A stretch of 64,000 nt of DNA from CAVTLG01 sp963735495 (GTDB lineage: Bacteria; Chloroflexota; Ktedonobacteria; Ktedonobacterales; Ktedonobacteraceae): the NCBI GenBank assembly GCA_963735495.1, contig CAVTLG010000015.1:124001-188000 (forward strand), read 5' to 3'. The translations under genes were made by a program, and so were the position numbers. The notes beneath the pieces were generated by a model. It was not told the DNA's origin and ran no database searches. It saw only the letters and a list, made by a program, of their open reading frames with translations. Below, in pieces: positions 17,695 to 26,417 of the stretch (position 1 is its first letter; every line of letters starts with the position of its first letter).

Positions 17695-18350
17695 ATGCCC
17701 GAGGACGAAAACAATCATCTTGGGATGACTATTGGTGGAGCTATACTTGCTTTCATAGGCTTGTTTCTTCCTCTGCTCATTGTCACTTATACACCGCTTG
17801 GTGGTTCTGCCATCGTCTATGGCCAGAGGATATCTGCTTTTACCGATGTCATTAGTGGATGGCAATTCGCAAGTGCGGCACCCTACTTTAAATTGCTTCC
17901 TAGTATCATTATTCTTTTTACTGCAGACGGAATAAGTATAATTCCTACTACGGCGAGTAGCTTCGTTGCCTTCCTAAACAGGTAGCCAAGACCGCACGGG
18001 CCTTTGTACATCTCCTGATCACGGTTGGATGGGTGTTACTCCTGTTCTTTTCGTCCATTGTTGGGACCGTTGACATGCCAAGGAATGGAGAGGCTGGTAT
18101 TCTGCCTTCCTTTCAAGCCCCTCCTTTTTCAGCAGCCCAGCAGGCTGAACTGCCAACTGTGGCGGTTCCTCATTTATCCGCCTCACTTGGTTGGGGCTTC
18201 TACTTGCTTACAATTGGTCTAATCATTGGTAGCCTGGCTATTTTCAAGAGATTCATGCTCGTTGCTGTTATAACAGGCGTGATCTTACTGCTTCTGTTCT
18301 TCGTTGATCGGCCCTGGTATCTGGATGTACTCAACTTTCTGTTGAGATGA
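17695..18350 (+). pseudogene. Polytopic membrane protein gene split by a frameshift
   Basis: An ATG at 17695, eight bases after AGGAGG, opens a frame with one clear membrane helix (GGAILAFIGLFLPLLIVTY) that ends at 17985. The coding pattern resumes in another phase before that stop, around 17965, and runs through VHLLITVGWVLLLFF to the stop at 18350, adding about three more helices. A single indel near 17940-17975 would join them into one protein of about 215 residues. The family is not recognised. Two separate genes are possible but less likely. Confidence 0.5.
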
Positions 18351-18553
18351 ACACTGGTGTGCCTCTCACAAATGTTGATTGGCACCGCCACCAGGATGGA
18401 TTGTTATTGCATCCCATCATAACCACAAGATTGAGGCCCAAACACCGCAGAGAGTTGAGCAAGTATTAGAGAAACTGGAGTTACCTCCCTTTTATTGGCA
18501 TTGAATTTCCAGTTCTCATGTGTGGGGGACGGCTTTTTAAGCCAATCTCCCAC

Positions 18554-18683
18554 TGGTACATAAGCCGAAGGTTCGTTCATTTTTTAGCCCAAGGGTGAGC
18601 CATTTTGTGAAGGTTCGGCTTATGTACCAGAGAGAAACCGCTTCCTCCCTCGCTTCATTCATTCCTATTTGGTGAATTGAGGC
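18554..18683. repeat. Left 130-bp inverted-repeat arm of the cassette
   Basis: The outer 76 bases (18554-18629) form a palindromic module of their own. They begin TGGTACATAAGCCGAA and end with its exact complement TTCGGCTTATGTACCA (18614-18629). The inner 54 bases complete the match to the right arm. Confidence 0.88.
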
Positions 18684-18851
18684 CGCATGGCCGGCCCGAC
18701 CGACGACTGAGCCGAGGACCAGGAATTCTCTCAAGAAATGCATCGCGGGGGTCGGTGGCTGGATTTGTTGGCCGATGCCGTGCCCGCAAAGGGATCTCTT
18801 TGCGGGCACGGCTTGATTGTATCTGCCTTCTCAGGACTGTCTGGAGGTGGA

Positions 18852-20012
18852 TCAGGGCTGCCCATATGATGCGCGCTCCTCCTTGAGGGTGCCGTTGAAG
18901 AGGTCAACGAGTCCGTTCGGTGCGCCGGCACCGAAGATTAGTTCTACGGTTTCGTGTGCGGCAATGGCCTCAGTCTCGCTACGGGGGAACATCACCGCTT
19001 CATAGGCCGCGAAAGCAGCCTCGACATCGTCCGAATGCGCAGCGATCGCTTGACCCAGTTCGGCACCGTCGAGCATAGCAATGTTCGCACCCTCCCCGCC
19101 AGGTAGCGTTACATGCGCAGCATCCCCGATGAGTGTTACTCCTGGAACCCGGTTCCACCTGTGTCGGTCCGGAAGCTGATAGATGCTACGAAGGATCGGC
19201 GGAGTGTCACATTTGGTTAGGAGTGATGTGAGTACAGGTGCCCATCCGTCAAATGCTGCGGCGATGTGTTCTTTCGCGGCGCTGGCGTTGTCGAAATCTA
19301 TGTCGTCGAACCATTCAACCGGACGGAACAGCACAACATAGGTGTGGATGATGTTGTTCGCTTCGCGGTGAGCAAGGAAACCCTTCCCGGGGACCAGGGC
19401 ATACATGGCACCTGTGCCGACTGCCTCGGCCGCAGCTGCGTGTCGCTCGTCGACGTCGTGAGCGTAGACGTCGACATAGCTCATGCCCGCATACTCAGGC
19501 TTCTTATCAGATACGAGCGTACGGACTTTCGACCACGTGCCCTCGGCACCCACCAGAACTTCGGTAGTGATAGTTGAGCCATCTCCAAAGTGAAGTTCAT
19601 GCTGGCTCTCACCGAGCGAGGTAGCCGAGACTAGCTTTTTGCCCCACTGGACGGTATCGGCCGGAAGCGAGTCCAGGAGGATGCGTCGGATGGCTCCGCG
19701 GAGTGCCTCGGGTTTTTCCATGGAGCCGTCATCGGGTACCTCTGCCAGCACAACCCCTTGCGTATCGAGTACCCGTGAAGTTGCGCCGCCCTCGTGAACG
19801 ATTGCACGGAACTCTTCAGTGAGTCCGGCGATCTTGAGCGCGAGCTGGCCGTTGTGTTCGTGGAGGTCGAGCTGCCCGCCCTGGGTGCGGGCTTCCGCCG
19901 AGGGCTCCGCCTCATAGACCGTTGCGGGGATACCGTGGACGTGGAGGACGCGTGCGAGGGTGAGGCCGCCGAGGCCCGCACCGATAATCGTAATGGGTTG
20001 TTTCAACATCAT
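18852..20012 (-). CDS. FAD-dependent monooxygenase, TetX-like
   Basis: A 386-residue class A flavin monooxygenase. It has an N-terminal Rossmann motif IIGAGLGGLTLARVL, an EAEPSAEARTQGGQLDLH segment strongly resembling Tet(X) (EAR-GG-LDLH), and the second FAD motif TLIGDAAHVTLPGGEGAN. Tet(X) hydroxylates tetracyclines, but close relatives act on other aromatics, so resistance is only a possibility. The start is ATG 20012 (or 20009) behind AGGAGAGG. The gene fills the mobile cassette. A large palindromic operator sits just upstream. Codon use is GC-richer than the neighbours, suggesting transfer. Confidence 0.88.
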   Translation of the reverse strand: MMLKQPITIIGAGLGGLTLARVLHVHGIPATVYEAEPSAEARTQGGQLDLHEHNGQLALKIAGLTEEFRAIVHEGGATSRVLDTQGVVLAEVPDDGSMEKPEALRGAIRRILLDSLPADTVQWGKKLVSATSLGESQHELHFGDGSTITTEVLVGAEGTWSKVRTLVSDKKPEYAGMSYVDVYAHDVDERHAAAAEAVGTGAMYALVPGKGFLAHREANNIIHTYVVLFRPVEWFDDIDFDNASAAKEHIAAAFDGWAPVLTSLLTKCDTPPILRSIYQLPDRHRWNRVPGVTLIGDAAHVTLPGGEGANIAMLDGAELGQAIAAHSDDVEAAFAAYEAVMFPRSETEAIAAHETVELIFGAGAPNGLVDLFNGTLKEERASYGQP

Positions 20013-20023
20013 GTTTCCTCTCC

Positions 20024-20080
20024 TGACAAGTTAACGATATATCTTTATTGTTATTTTAACGATATATCGTTAACTTGTCA
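20024..20080 (-). promoter_or_regulatory. Large palindromic operator upstream of the monooxygenase
   Basis: Two exact 20-base inverted copies beginning TGACAAGTTAACG lie at 20024-20043 and 20061-20080, with a 17-base AT-rich spacer. Overlapping the right copy is a perfect 18-bp palindrome TTAACGATATATCGTTAA at 20056-20073. This is the form expected for one or two sites of a dimeric repressor (PadR- or TetR-like). The left half-site begins only 12 bases upstream of the start codon. No repressor gene is in the cassette. Confidence 0.75.
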
Positions 20081-20113
20081 AGCCTGAGCTTGCCTCTTTT
20101 CTGCACGAATGGA

Positions 20114-20243
20114 GCCTCAATTTACCAAATGGGAATGAATGAAGCGAGGGAGGAAGCGGTTTCTCTCTGGTACATAAGCCGAACCTTCACAAAATGGCTC
20201 ACCCTTGGGCTAAAAAATGAACGAACCTTCGGCTTATGTACCA
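20114..20243. repeat. Right 130-bp inverted-repeat arm of the cassette
   Basis: Reverse complement of the left arm. Its outer 76 bases (20168-20243) again form a self-complementary module with 16-bp perfect termini. The outer end abuts the CTCCCAC direct repeat. Confidence 0.88.
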
Positions 20244-20360
20244 CTCCCACATGCGCTCCCTCGATTCCCATATTTCGCGCTGATTTCCCAGGTTTCACCT
20301 TAAAAATTGTTGAACATTCACCTTATTTACTAGTAACCTATAGATGCATCTGGTAAATTG

Positions 20361-20616
20361 GATGAATCTTCGGACAAATTAGGCCCAATCTTCGGATTTT
20401 AAGCCCAATCTTCGGACAGACGAGCAACGATCTGCTCCCGATGCGGACTGAGCTTCACTGCGTATGGAAATCTGTATTACAGCTTTCTCTCGAAAAATGG
20501 CCTGCTCTCTGGCAAAACGTCAAGCCATGGAAATCTGTCCGAACCTTCATCCACAAAAAATTTGGGTGAATCTTCGGACACCGAGGCTCTCCACGCTCAT
20601 TTTTGTCCGAAGATTG
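20361..20616. repeat. Cluster of AATCTTCGGA repeats
   Basis: The 10-mer AATCTTCGGA occurs exactly at 20365, 20387, 20407 and 20569 and inverted at 20606-20615. Partial copies such as GTCCGAACCTTCATC lie near 20538. The last two exact copies form the arms of an inverted pair. The 435-base stretch 20251-20685 between the cassette and folC holds no credible gene. Confidence 0.7.
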
Positions 20617-20685
20617 AGCCAATTTACCAGCATCCTTGCGCCAATCCGATGACAGCGGCAAATGTTCTATTATTTATGCGTGTGA

Positions 20686-22104
20686 CTAATGATCTATACC
20701 GGCAATCTCCGCCGCGACCGTGGTACTGCCATGTGCCGCCGCCCAGCGTAAAACCTCGCCAGACAGGTAGAGCGAACCGGTAGCACAGATCAAGTCATCA
20801 GGGTCCGCGAGGTCCAGGGCCAACTGCATGGCCTGGTTGCTATCAGCCGCTTGATAAACTTTTACGGCAGGAGCGTACTGCGCAAAAAGAGCCGCCAGAT
20901 CTGCGCTACTCGCAGCGCGAAGATTGTGCATGCGCGTCAATATAACACTATCGATAGCAGCCAGCTCCTTGATGCTACGCGCCAGATCTTTATCTTTATG
21001 CATACTCAGCACGACGATCAAACGCCGCATAGAGTACACAGAGCGCAACGTTTGCAGCAATTTTTGCAACGAATCTGCGTTGTGCGCACCGTCAACGATG
21101 ACCGTGGGATTATGACCAACAACCTCGATACGCGCAGGCCAATGCACAGAGCTAAAGCCTGTGCGTAAAGCAGTCTCGTCCCAGATCAGACCCTGTTCGC
21201 GCAGTTGATCCAGGGCGGCCAGCGCAACCGTGGCATTTTCGAGCTGGTGCAATCCCAGCAAAGGCGTCTCAAGGTCAGCACAGACGTGATCGGGCGTCCA
21301 GATAGTAAAGCGCTGCCGCTCTGGCATCTGTACATCAGAGCGATAACGATAGCTCAACGCGGGAAGTTGTCCGGTATCGACAAGCGCTTGCGCTGGATCT
21401 TCTAAGGCCGAACCGATGCGCAGCATACGCGCCTGGCGCTGCCGGGCAATGCGAGCAATAGCCAGCAAGGCTTCGGGAGATTGGGCGGAAGTAACGACGA
21501 TGCCGTTTTGCTTGATAATACCCGCCTTCTCAGTCGCGATTTGCGCCAACGTATCCCCCAATATACTCATGTGATCATAGCTAATCGAGGTGATAACGGA
21601 GACCAGAGGATGGGTTACGTTGGTCGCATCCAGCCGTCCGCCCAGTCCAACTTCCAGGACCGCGTGCTGAACCCGCTGACGGTAAAAATAGAGCAATGCC
21701 AGAGCTGTGCTTATATGGTAGGTAATAAAGGGGGTAGCGCTCTCCTGAGCCAGTATAGAGTCCACAGCCGAGCGAATATCTGGCACGAGTGCGGCTAGCT
21801 CTTCCTCGCTAATGGGACGGCCATTGACCTGCGCACGTTCACGAAAGGTATGCAAATCCGGCTGCGTGTACAGACCCGTACGGATGCCAGCCTCACGCAA
21901 CACGCGCTCGACGTAAGCCGCTGTTGAGCCTTTGCCTTTGGTGCCTGCAATCAGCGTACTCGTGTAGTGCTGGTGCGGATTACCTAGCCGCTCAAAGAGC
22001 AGAGCTTCCAGTGACAGATCCTCTTTAAGCGCTCGCATGTACGTTCCACCACGCTCATAATCGGCAAAGCTATAGATGTAAGCCAGTGCCTGCTGGTAGT
22101 TCAC
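20686..22104 (-). CDS. folC: Bifunctional folylpolyglutamate synthase/dihydrofolate synthase
   Basis: A 472-residue Mur-ligase-fold enzyme that adds glutamate to dihydropteroate and to folates. The P-loop is AGTKGKGSTAAYVERVL, with VLEVGLGGRLDATN, SYDHMSILGDTLAQIA and VDGAHN as further family signatures. The start is GTG at 22104, five bases after GAAGGAG. The gene lies 13 bases downstream of folP, forming a folP-folC operon for folate synthesis. No terminator is evident after it. Confidence 0.95.
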   Translation of the reverse strand: MNYQQALAYIYSFADYERGGTYMRALKEDLSLEALLFERLGNPHQHYTSTLIAGTKGKGSTAAYVERVLREAGIRTGLYTQPDLHTFRERAQVNGRPISEEELAALVPDIRSAVDSILAQESATPFITYHISTALALLYFYRQRVQHAVLEVGLGGRLDATNVTHPLVSVITSISYDHMSILGDTLAQIATEKAGIIKQNGIVVTSAQSPEALLAIARIARQRQARMLRIGSALEDPAQALVDTGQLPALSYRYRSDVQMPERQRFTIWTPDHVCADLETPLLGLHQLENATVALAALDQLREQGLIWDETALRTGFSSVHWPARIEVVGHNPTVIVDGAHNADSLQKLLQTLRSVYSMRRLIVVLSMHKDKDLARSIKELAAIDSVILTRMHNLRAASSADLAALFAQYAPAVKVYQAADSNQAMQLALDLADPDDLICATGSLYLSGEVLRWAAAHGSTTVAAEIAGIDH

Positions 22105-22117
22105 AATGACTCCTTCT

Positions 22118-23005
22118 CTACCATGACTGCGACAGTTCAAATGTGCCACGCACAAGCGCGTCGCTCATCTTGACCACGCGCATCATCTCATGCACATCAT
22201 GGACGCGTACGATGTCCGCCCCCTGCGCAATGCCCAGTGCAACGGAAGCCGCCGTACCTTCCAGACGCTGCGCAGCAGGCAATCCGCCAAGCACACGTCC
22301 AATATGGGATTTACGCGACGTTCCCAGCAAGATCGGGCGTCCCAGCACACGTAACTCTCCCAGGCGTCGTTGCAGCGTCAAATCCTCCTCGGGCGTCATA
22401 CCAAAACCGATGCCAGGATCGATGATGATGTGCTCCCAGGGGATACCAGCGGCCAATGCCTGGTCAATGCTCTGCGAGAGATAGCGCACGACATCGCTGA
22501 CAATCTCGCGCTTATGAAAGCCACGCATGTTCGCCATTAACACGACCGGCACGCCTCGCTCACGAGCAACGCCAGCCATTGTGGGATCGTGACGCAGCGC
22601 CCAGATATCGTTGATCATGCAAGCGCCGGCATCCAACGCCTGTGCCGCAACCTCTGCCTTGTACGTATCAATCGAAATCATTACTTCAGAAGACAGTTGC
22701 TGATGCAGTGCGCGGATGACCGGGATAACCCGTGCCAACTCTTGCTCCACAGAAACCGTATCAGCACGGGGTCGCGTCGATTCGCCCCCCACATCCAGAA
22801 ACGTAGCACCCTCCGCGACAAAGCTCCTGGCTCGCGCCAGCGCCCGCTCAACTAAGGCCTCTTCGCTAGAGACCTCTTGCTGCAAGCCATCACCCGAAAA
22901 TGAGTCTGGCGTCACATTGACAATACCCATCACGTAGGTGCGCTGTCCCCACACAACATGATGGTTAGCCCAGACAGTCGCTGGCAATGAAAATGACCTA
23001 CTCAT
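22118..23005 (-). CDS. folP: Dihydropteroate synthase
   Basis: A 295-residue TIM-barrel enzyme that joins p-aminobenzoate to the pterin pyrophosphate; it is the sulfonamide target. Signatures are VMGIVNVTPDSFSGDG, FLDVGGESTRPRAD, the SIDTYKAEVAAQAL strand, IIDPGIGFGMT and LLGTSRKSHIG. ATG 23005 is preceded by a modest AAAGGTGAT; an in-frame TTG lies one codon earlier. It is the first gene of the folP-folC operon. Confidence 0.95.
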   Translation of the reverse strand: MSRSFSLPATVWANHHVVWGQRTYVMGIVNVTPDSFSGDGLQQEVSSEEALVERALARARSFVAEGATFLDVGGESTRPRADTVSVEQELARVIPVIRALHQQLSSEVMISIDTYKAEVAAQALDAGACMINDIWALRHDPTMAGVARERGVPVVLMANMRGFHKREIVSDVVRYLSQSIDQALAAGIPWEHIIIDPGIGFGMTPEEDLTLQRRLGELRVLGRPILLGTSRKSHIGRVLGGLPAAQRLEGTAASVALGIAQGADIVRVHDVHEMMRVVKMSDALVRGTFELSQSW

Positions 23006-23057
23006 CAATCAAAATATCACCTTTTGTTATCATAAATCTCAATACTAATACCCATAG

Positions 23058-23183
23058 GCATTCAGAAACGCCACTCTCGTCCCTCTGAGACCGTCAGAAA
23101 CGCCACTGCCGTGGCTAGCTTCGCTCATCTGACGGAGAGGAGGTTGCTAGAAATATGCGGCAGCATATTTCTCATCTGAATGC
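23058..23183. repeat. 126-bp imperfect palindrome upstream of folP
   Basis: Ends GCATTCAGA (23058-23066) and TCTGAATGC (23175-23183) are inverted 9-mers. Inside are a direct repeat of TCAGAAACGCCACT, an 8-bp inverted pair CCGTCAGA/TCTGACGG, and a perfect hairpin at 23149-23172 (AGAAATATGC, loop GGCA). It resembles a small MITE-like element without an obvious target duplication. Nothing else is seen in the 422-base gap. Confidence 0.55.
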
Positions 23184-23428
23184 AAGGCAATATAAACCTT
23201 ATTCTAGCACCTTGCGCCAACGGAGAAATAGTCATACGCCGCAGACCTTCCACCGCCCAGAACATTACCCTTTCGGGCAACCTCTTCTTACCCTTCCAGC
23301 AGATGTCTGCCTACGTAAAAAGCGTTAGACTGAACACATAGCGATAGCTCAATAGGTGAAAGAGTGTTTTCACGCGATCACAATGTACATAAATATGTCT
23401 TTTATACAGGAAAGAAAGGGATATTACC

Positions 23429-24046
23429 TTGATCCAACATTTTATGCCTCGCAATATGCTACCAGCAATAGTCCTCGCGCTTGTTACTATGCTGTTTGCC
23501 CTGACAGGGTGTGTTCAGCAAAATCTAGGAGCATCCACCACCTACCCCCAAAGCAGTGGAACGACAACATCTCAAGCTCCGTCAACACCCACAGTTGTTG
23601 CTCAGACGACCTCTGTGCCCGCAACTTCCCAGCCCGCATCAACACCCACAACCGCCCAGGCAACATCAGCGTCCGCGACTCCTCGGCCTACACCAACGGT
23701 TAACGTAACAGCAGGATTATCAACTGCGGCACTCCCCGGCACCATTCCGCTCCCCGCTCATACGGTCCTCGTGGAAGAATATGCCACAACGCTCAATGCA
23801 CATGCAGCGACAGCCTGGATCTATGATGTCGCTGGATCGTCTGCGACACCAGCCAACGTGCTTAGTTTCTATAAAACGAACATGCCAGCCAATGGATGGG
23901 CAGTAGCAGCAATGCCATCCCAGACGGCGAAATATGGAGGGGGCGCGCTGGCCTATACACAGAATAGCCAGATCTGCACCATCACGGCAGGCGTCAGCCA
24001 GCGTAATGCACGCCTGGTCGCCCTGGCTATTGTTGTCAATAACTAG
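23429..24046 (+). CDS. Secreted lipoprotein with a Ser/Thr/Pro-rich linker
   Basis: A 205-residue protein with a lipoprotein signal peptide (hydrophobic core then lipobox LTGC, Cys28), a 65-residue low-complexity Thr/Ser/Pro/Ala linker, and a compact C-terminal domain of about 105 residues. That domain (VLSFYKTNMPANGWAVAAMPS) resembles domains found in other Chloroflexota lipoproteins; its function is unknown. The TTG at 23429 follows AGAAAGGG by eight bases. It should be anchored at the outer face of the membrane. Confidence 0.72.
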   Translation: MIQHFMPRNMLPAIVLALVTMLFALTGCVQQNLGASTTYPQSSGTTTSQAPSTPTVVAQTTSVPATSQPASTPTTAQATSASATPRPTPTVNVTAGLSTAALPGTIPLPAHTVLVEEYATTLNAHAATAWIYDVAGSSATPANVLSFYKTNMPANGWAVAAMPSQTAKYGGGALAYTQNSQICTITAGVSQRNARLVALAIVVNN

Positions 24047-24120
24047 TCTTCTGAGATTACAGGATAGAGACACATTGCGCTGTGCCTCTATCCTATGCTA
24101 TGCTGTAGCGAAATATACTG

Positions 24121-24738
24121 ATGTTGCGGAAGCCGATGAACAAGAAAGAGGGTCCGGTCGTAAAGCACAAGACGAACCGCCGCGCGGAACTCCTCAGCGC
24201 AGCCAGAAAAGTTTTTGCCGAAAAAGGCTATGAGGCTACTACTATCTCAGAGATTGTGACGCAGGCTAGCGTAGCACAGGGAACATTTTACCTCTATTTT
24301 CCTTCAAAGGTTGCCCTGGTCATCGCGTTAGAAGAGGAGGTGCAGCAGAACATCGATACGGCCATCAGAGAGGCTTATCTCCAGGCAACTGACCCCGGCC
24401 AGATGATTGAAGTCAGCGTACGAGCAGCATTCGGCATTCTTGGTGAATATCGAGATATTCTCAGGGTGCTTCACTCAGGTTACTGCTGGACAGAGGCACC
24501 ACAGGAGCGCATACGCGTTTTCGCTCCCTACTATGCGCTTATCGCCGACCTGATTCGCTATGAGCAAGGCCGCAACCTGGTAGCAGCAACGCTCCAGCCG
24601 GATATCACAGCCGTTTTAATTGTGGGAACCATCTACTATGCAGCCGACGAGTGCTATTTGTATCACCCCGACAGCGACCCGGAACTCTACATCAATGCAG
24701 CAGTTGATTTTGTACGCCGCGCGCTCAAAGCCCCCTGA
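24121..24738 (+). CDS. TetR/AcrR family transcriptional regulator
   Basis: A 205-residue repressor. The helix-turn-helix at residues about 20-66 is typical (RRAELLSAARKVFAEKGYEATT...QGTFYLYFPSKVALVIAL), and the remainder is a helical ligand-binding domain. The start is ATG 24121 or 24136. It precedes the DUF6114/DUF6230 genes, and a textbook TetR-type palindrome lies in their promoter, so it very likely controls that cassette. Confidence 0.9.
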   Translation: MLRKPMNKKEGPVVKHKTNRRAELLSAARKVFAEKGYEATTISEIVTQASVAQGTFYLYFPSKVALVIALEEEVQQNIDTAIREAYLQATDPGQMIEVSVRAAFGILGEYRDILRVLHSGYCWTEAPQERIRVFAPYYALIADLIRYEQGRNLVAATLQPDITAVLIVGTIYYAADECYLYHPDSDPELYINAAVDFVRRALKAP

Positions 24739-24854
24739 CGTATGCTCGCATCACATGCAAAGGGATACGTCTCCATTGGCAATCTCCGCCAGGATACCCG
24801 AAACGATCATCGAGTGAGGTTTTACCTACGAGTAGGTAGTTGCTCCTAATAAGC

Positions 24855-24883
24855 TTGACAAAACCTACATGCATTCTTACAAT
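24855..24883 (+). promoter_or_regulatory. Strong promoter of the DUF6114-DUF6230 cassette
   Basis: TTGACA at 24855-24860 and TACAAT at 24878-24883 with a 17-base spacer, predicting a start near 24890. It lies within the 302-base gap before the DUF6114 gene. Confidence 0.8.
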
Positions 24884-24901
24884 TATATGTAGTACATAAA
24901 A

Positions 24902-24918
24902 TGACTGACAGTCAGTCA
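24902..24918. promoter_or_regulatory. TetR-type operator
   Basis: TGACTGAC and GTCAGTCA flank one central A in a perfect palindrome. It lies just downstream of the predicted transcription start, where a bound repressor would block clearance. The form matches known operators of TetR/AcrR-type repressors. Confidence 0.78.
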
Positions 24919-25041
24919 CTATGATGGGGAGGCTTCCTCATCTCGCATATTTCTTTTCTAAAGGTTGTCTACTACACTTTTTTGTCTGGCTGCTTCCTCA
25001 AGTTTCGGCTCTCAAAGGAGAGAGGAAGGAAAGATCAAACC

Positions 25042-25605
25042 ATGACATATTTGCGGCATGTAAACCTGAAGAAGTTCAGTGATGAACAGTCGGAGAACCC
25101 GGTTACACCTCCAATCACCAGCACGCAACCTCAGAAGAACGGACCAGGGAGGTCCGCCCCGCGTGTTTTGCGAGCGACCCGCGAACGTTTTCAGGTCTAC
25201 CGAGCGGCCTTCCGCGTCTGGCGACTCCAACGGCCATTCTGGGGAGCGCTCTTGATGCTGCTTGCCAGCATCTTGATACTGCTGGGGCCAGTTTCGCTGC
25301 TCCGTTTTGCGTTACTCCCCGGCAGCACTATCTGGGCAGGATTGCTGATAGGCTCACTCCTCCTTGTCATGAGTCTGATTCAGCTCTTTGTGCCTGCATT
25401 GGCGGTTATTACCGGGGCAGTGGGGATCGTCTTATCTATTATCTCCATTGTTGTCGCGCTGGGTGGCTTGGGTCTTGGTTTGCTGCTCGGCATCATTGGA
25501 GGTGCGCTTGGCGTTGCCTGGCGCGCAAATGCACGGACGCTCAAATCTCTTGCGGCCCAGAAAGCACGGCCACGTCGATTTCTGCGTTTCCGCACCAACC
25601 GCTAG
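25042..25605 (+). CDS. DUF6114 family membrane protein
   Basis: A 187-residue protein: a basic N-terminal region of about 70 residues (YRAAFRVWRLQRPFWGALLMLLAS) leading into four hydrophobic helices rich in Gly and Leu (LLLGIIGGALGVAWR) and a basic tail. This matches DUF6114, known mainly from actinomycetes, where it neighbours DUF6230 genes as here. Function unknown. The ATG at 25042 has AGGAAGGA upstream. It is probably co-transcribed with the next gene, 44 bases away. Confidence 0.75.
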   Translation: MTYLRHVNLKKFSDEQSENPVTPPITSTQPQKNGPGRSAPRVLRATRERFQVYRAAFRVWRLQRPFWGALLMLLASILILLGPVSLLRFALLPGSTIWAGLLIGSLLLVMSLIQLFVPALAVITGAVGIVLSIISIVVALGGLGLGLLLGIIGGALGVAWRANARTLKSLAAQKARPRRFLRFRTNR

Positions 25606-25649
25606 TTATTATTATCACTGCTATGCCTCTCATTGAAAGGAGAATTTTT

Positions 25650-26240
25650 GTGAGCATTGACGCAACACTTTCTGGCTTCCCGCAACCGCAGGATGATCGT
25701 CAACAGGACACCATACTTGTCGGCAAGACTGATCGTCGTATTTTCTGGCTGCTCATCCTGGGCTCTTGCCTGGTCGTCGCTTTTATTCTGCATATGATTT
25801 CCAGCGGCGCGATAGCCCTGGCAGCAGCAGCACCTGTGCCTTTTACGATCCAGGCTGACACGATCAATGGCAGCGACTTTAAGCTCTATCCTGGCCTCTC
25901 GCAAGCTGATAACTCGACTCCGATAGCTGCTAACCAGATGAATTGCACCATCAATAACCTCGTCATTAGCAAGACATTACAGATACCAGTGGTAGGCAAT
26001 ATCACAGTCAAGTTCTCTGCTGGCAGCAAAACTGCTGCCACACTGAATGGTCTGACGACTGATGTGAGTGCTTTGAATGCCAGTTCAGCTTCATTCCAGA
26101 ACATGTCATTAACATCTGGCGGAAATGGTTTCGACCAGCAAGCTTCATCCGCAACGTTGAATGCAGTAACCATTAACTCACCGTACCTGATGGTCAACAG
26201 TATTACCCTACCAGGACTGGCGATCTCGATCTCGCAGTAA
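25650..26240 (+). CDS. DUF6230 family exported protein
   Basis: A 196-residue protein with one N-terminal membrane helix (about residues 32-58) and a Ser/Thr/Asn-rich outside domain of beta character (FTIQADTINGSDFKLYPG...), as in DUF6230. GTG 25650 is preceded by AAAGGAG at seven bases; the ATG at 25623 would read through that site. In actinomycetes DUF6230 and DUF6114 are paired, suggesting a two-component membrane complex. Role unknown. Confidence 0.72.
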   Translation: MSIDATLSGFPQPQDDRQQDTILVGKTDRRIFWLLILGSCLVVAFILHMISSGAIALAAAAPVPFTIQADTINGSDFKLYPGLSQADNSTPIAANQMNCTINNLVISKTLQIPVVGNITVKFSAGSKTAATLNGLTTDVSALNASSASFQNMSLTSGGNGFDQQASSATLNAVTINSPYLMVNSITLPGLAISISQ

Positions 26241-26257
26241 TCTGGCCTTCAGGCATC

Positions 26258-26314
26258 AGGACGTGATCGCTCAGGTAAAAGCTCTTGCGGTGTGAGCTGA
26301 GCCGGTCACGTCCT
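26258..26314 (+). terminator. Long hairpin after the DUF6230 gene
   Basis: AGGACGTGA (26258-26266) pairs with TCACGTCCT (26306-26314), with an inner GCTCAG/CTGAGC pair. It may terminate or attenuate transcription between the DUF6230 gene and the next frame. There is no clear T-run. Confidence 0.5.
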
Positions 26315-26417
26315 ATCTATTCCCGCTCCCGTGAGCGTTCTTATGAAACCCGCCTGTCACAACGAGGTGGCAGAGTAATAGTTATGCTTGAATGATTAAT
26401 ACAAGTGAGATAAAGCC

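Larger units (their letters stand above)
18547..20250. mobile_element. Transposase-less mobile cassette carrying a TetX-like monooxygenase
   Basis: Two 130-bp arms, 18554-18683 and 20114-20243, are reverse complements with only about two mismatches. They enclose one gene with its own promoter region. Immediately outside the outer ends lies the same 7-base sequence CTCCCAC (18547-18553 and 20244-20250), as expected of a target-site duplication made when the whole 1690-bp unit inserted. There is no transposase inside, so movement would need one in trans, like mobile insertion cassettes (MICs). The enclosed gene looks more GC-rich than the flanks. Confidence 0.8.
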
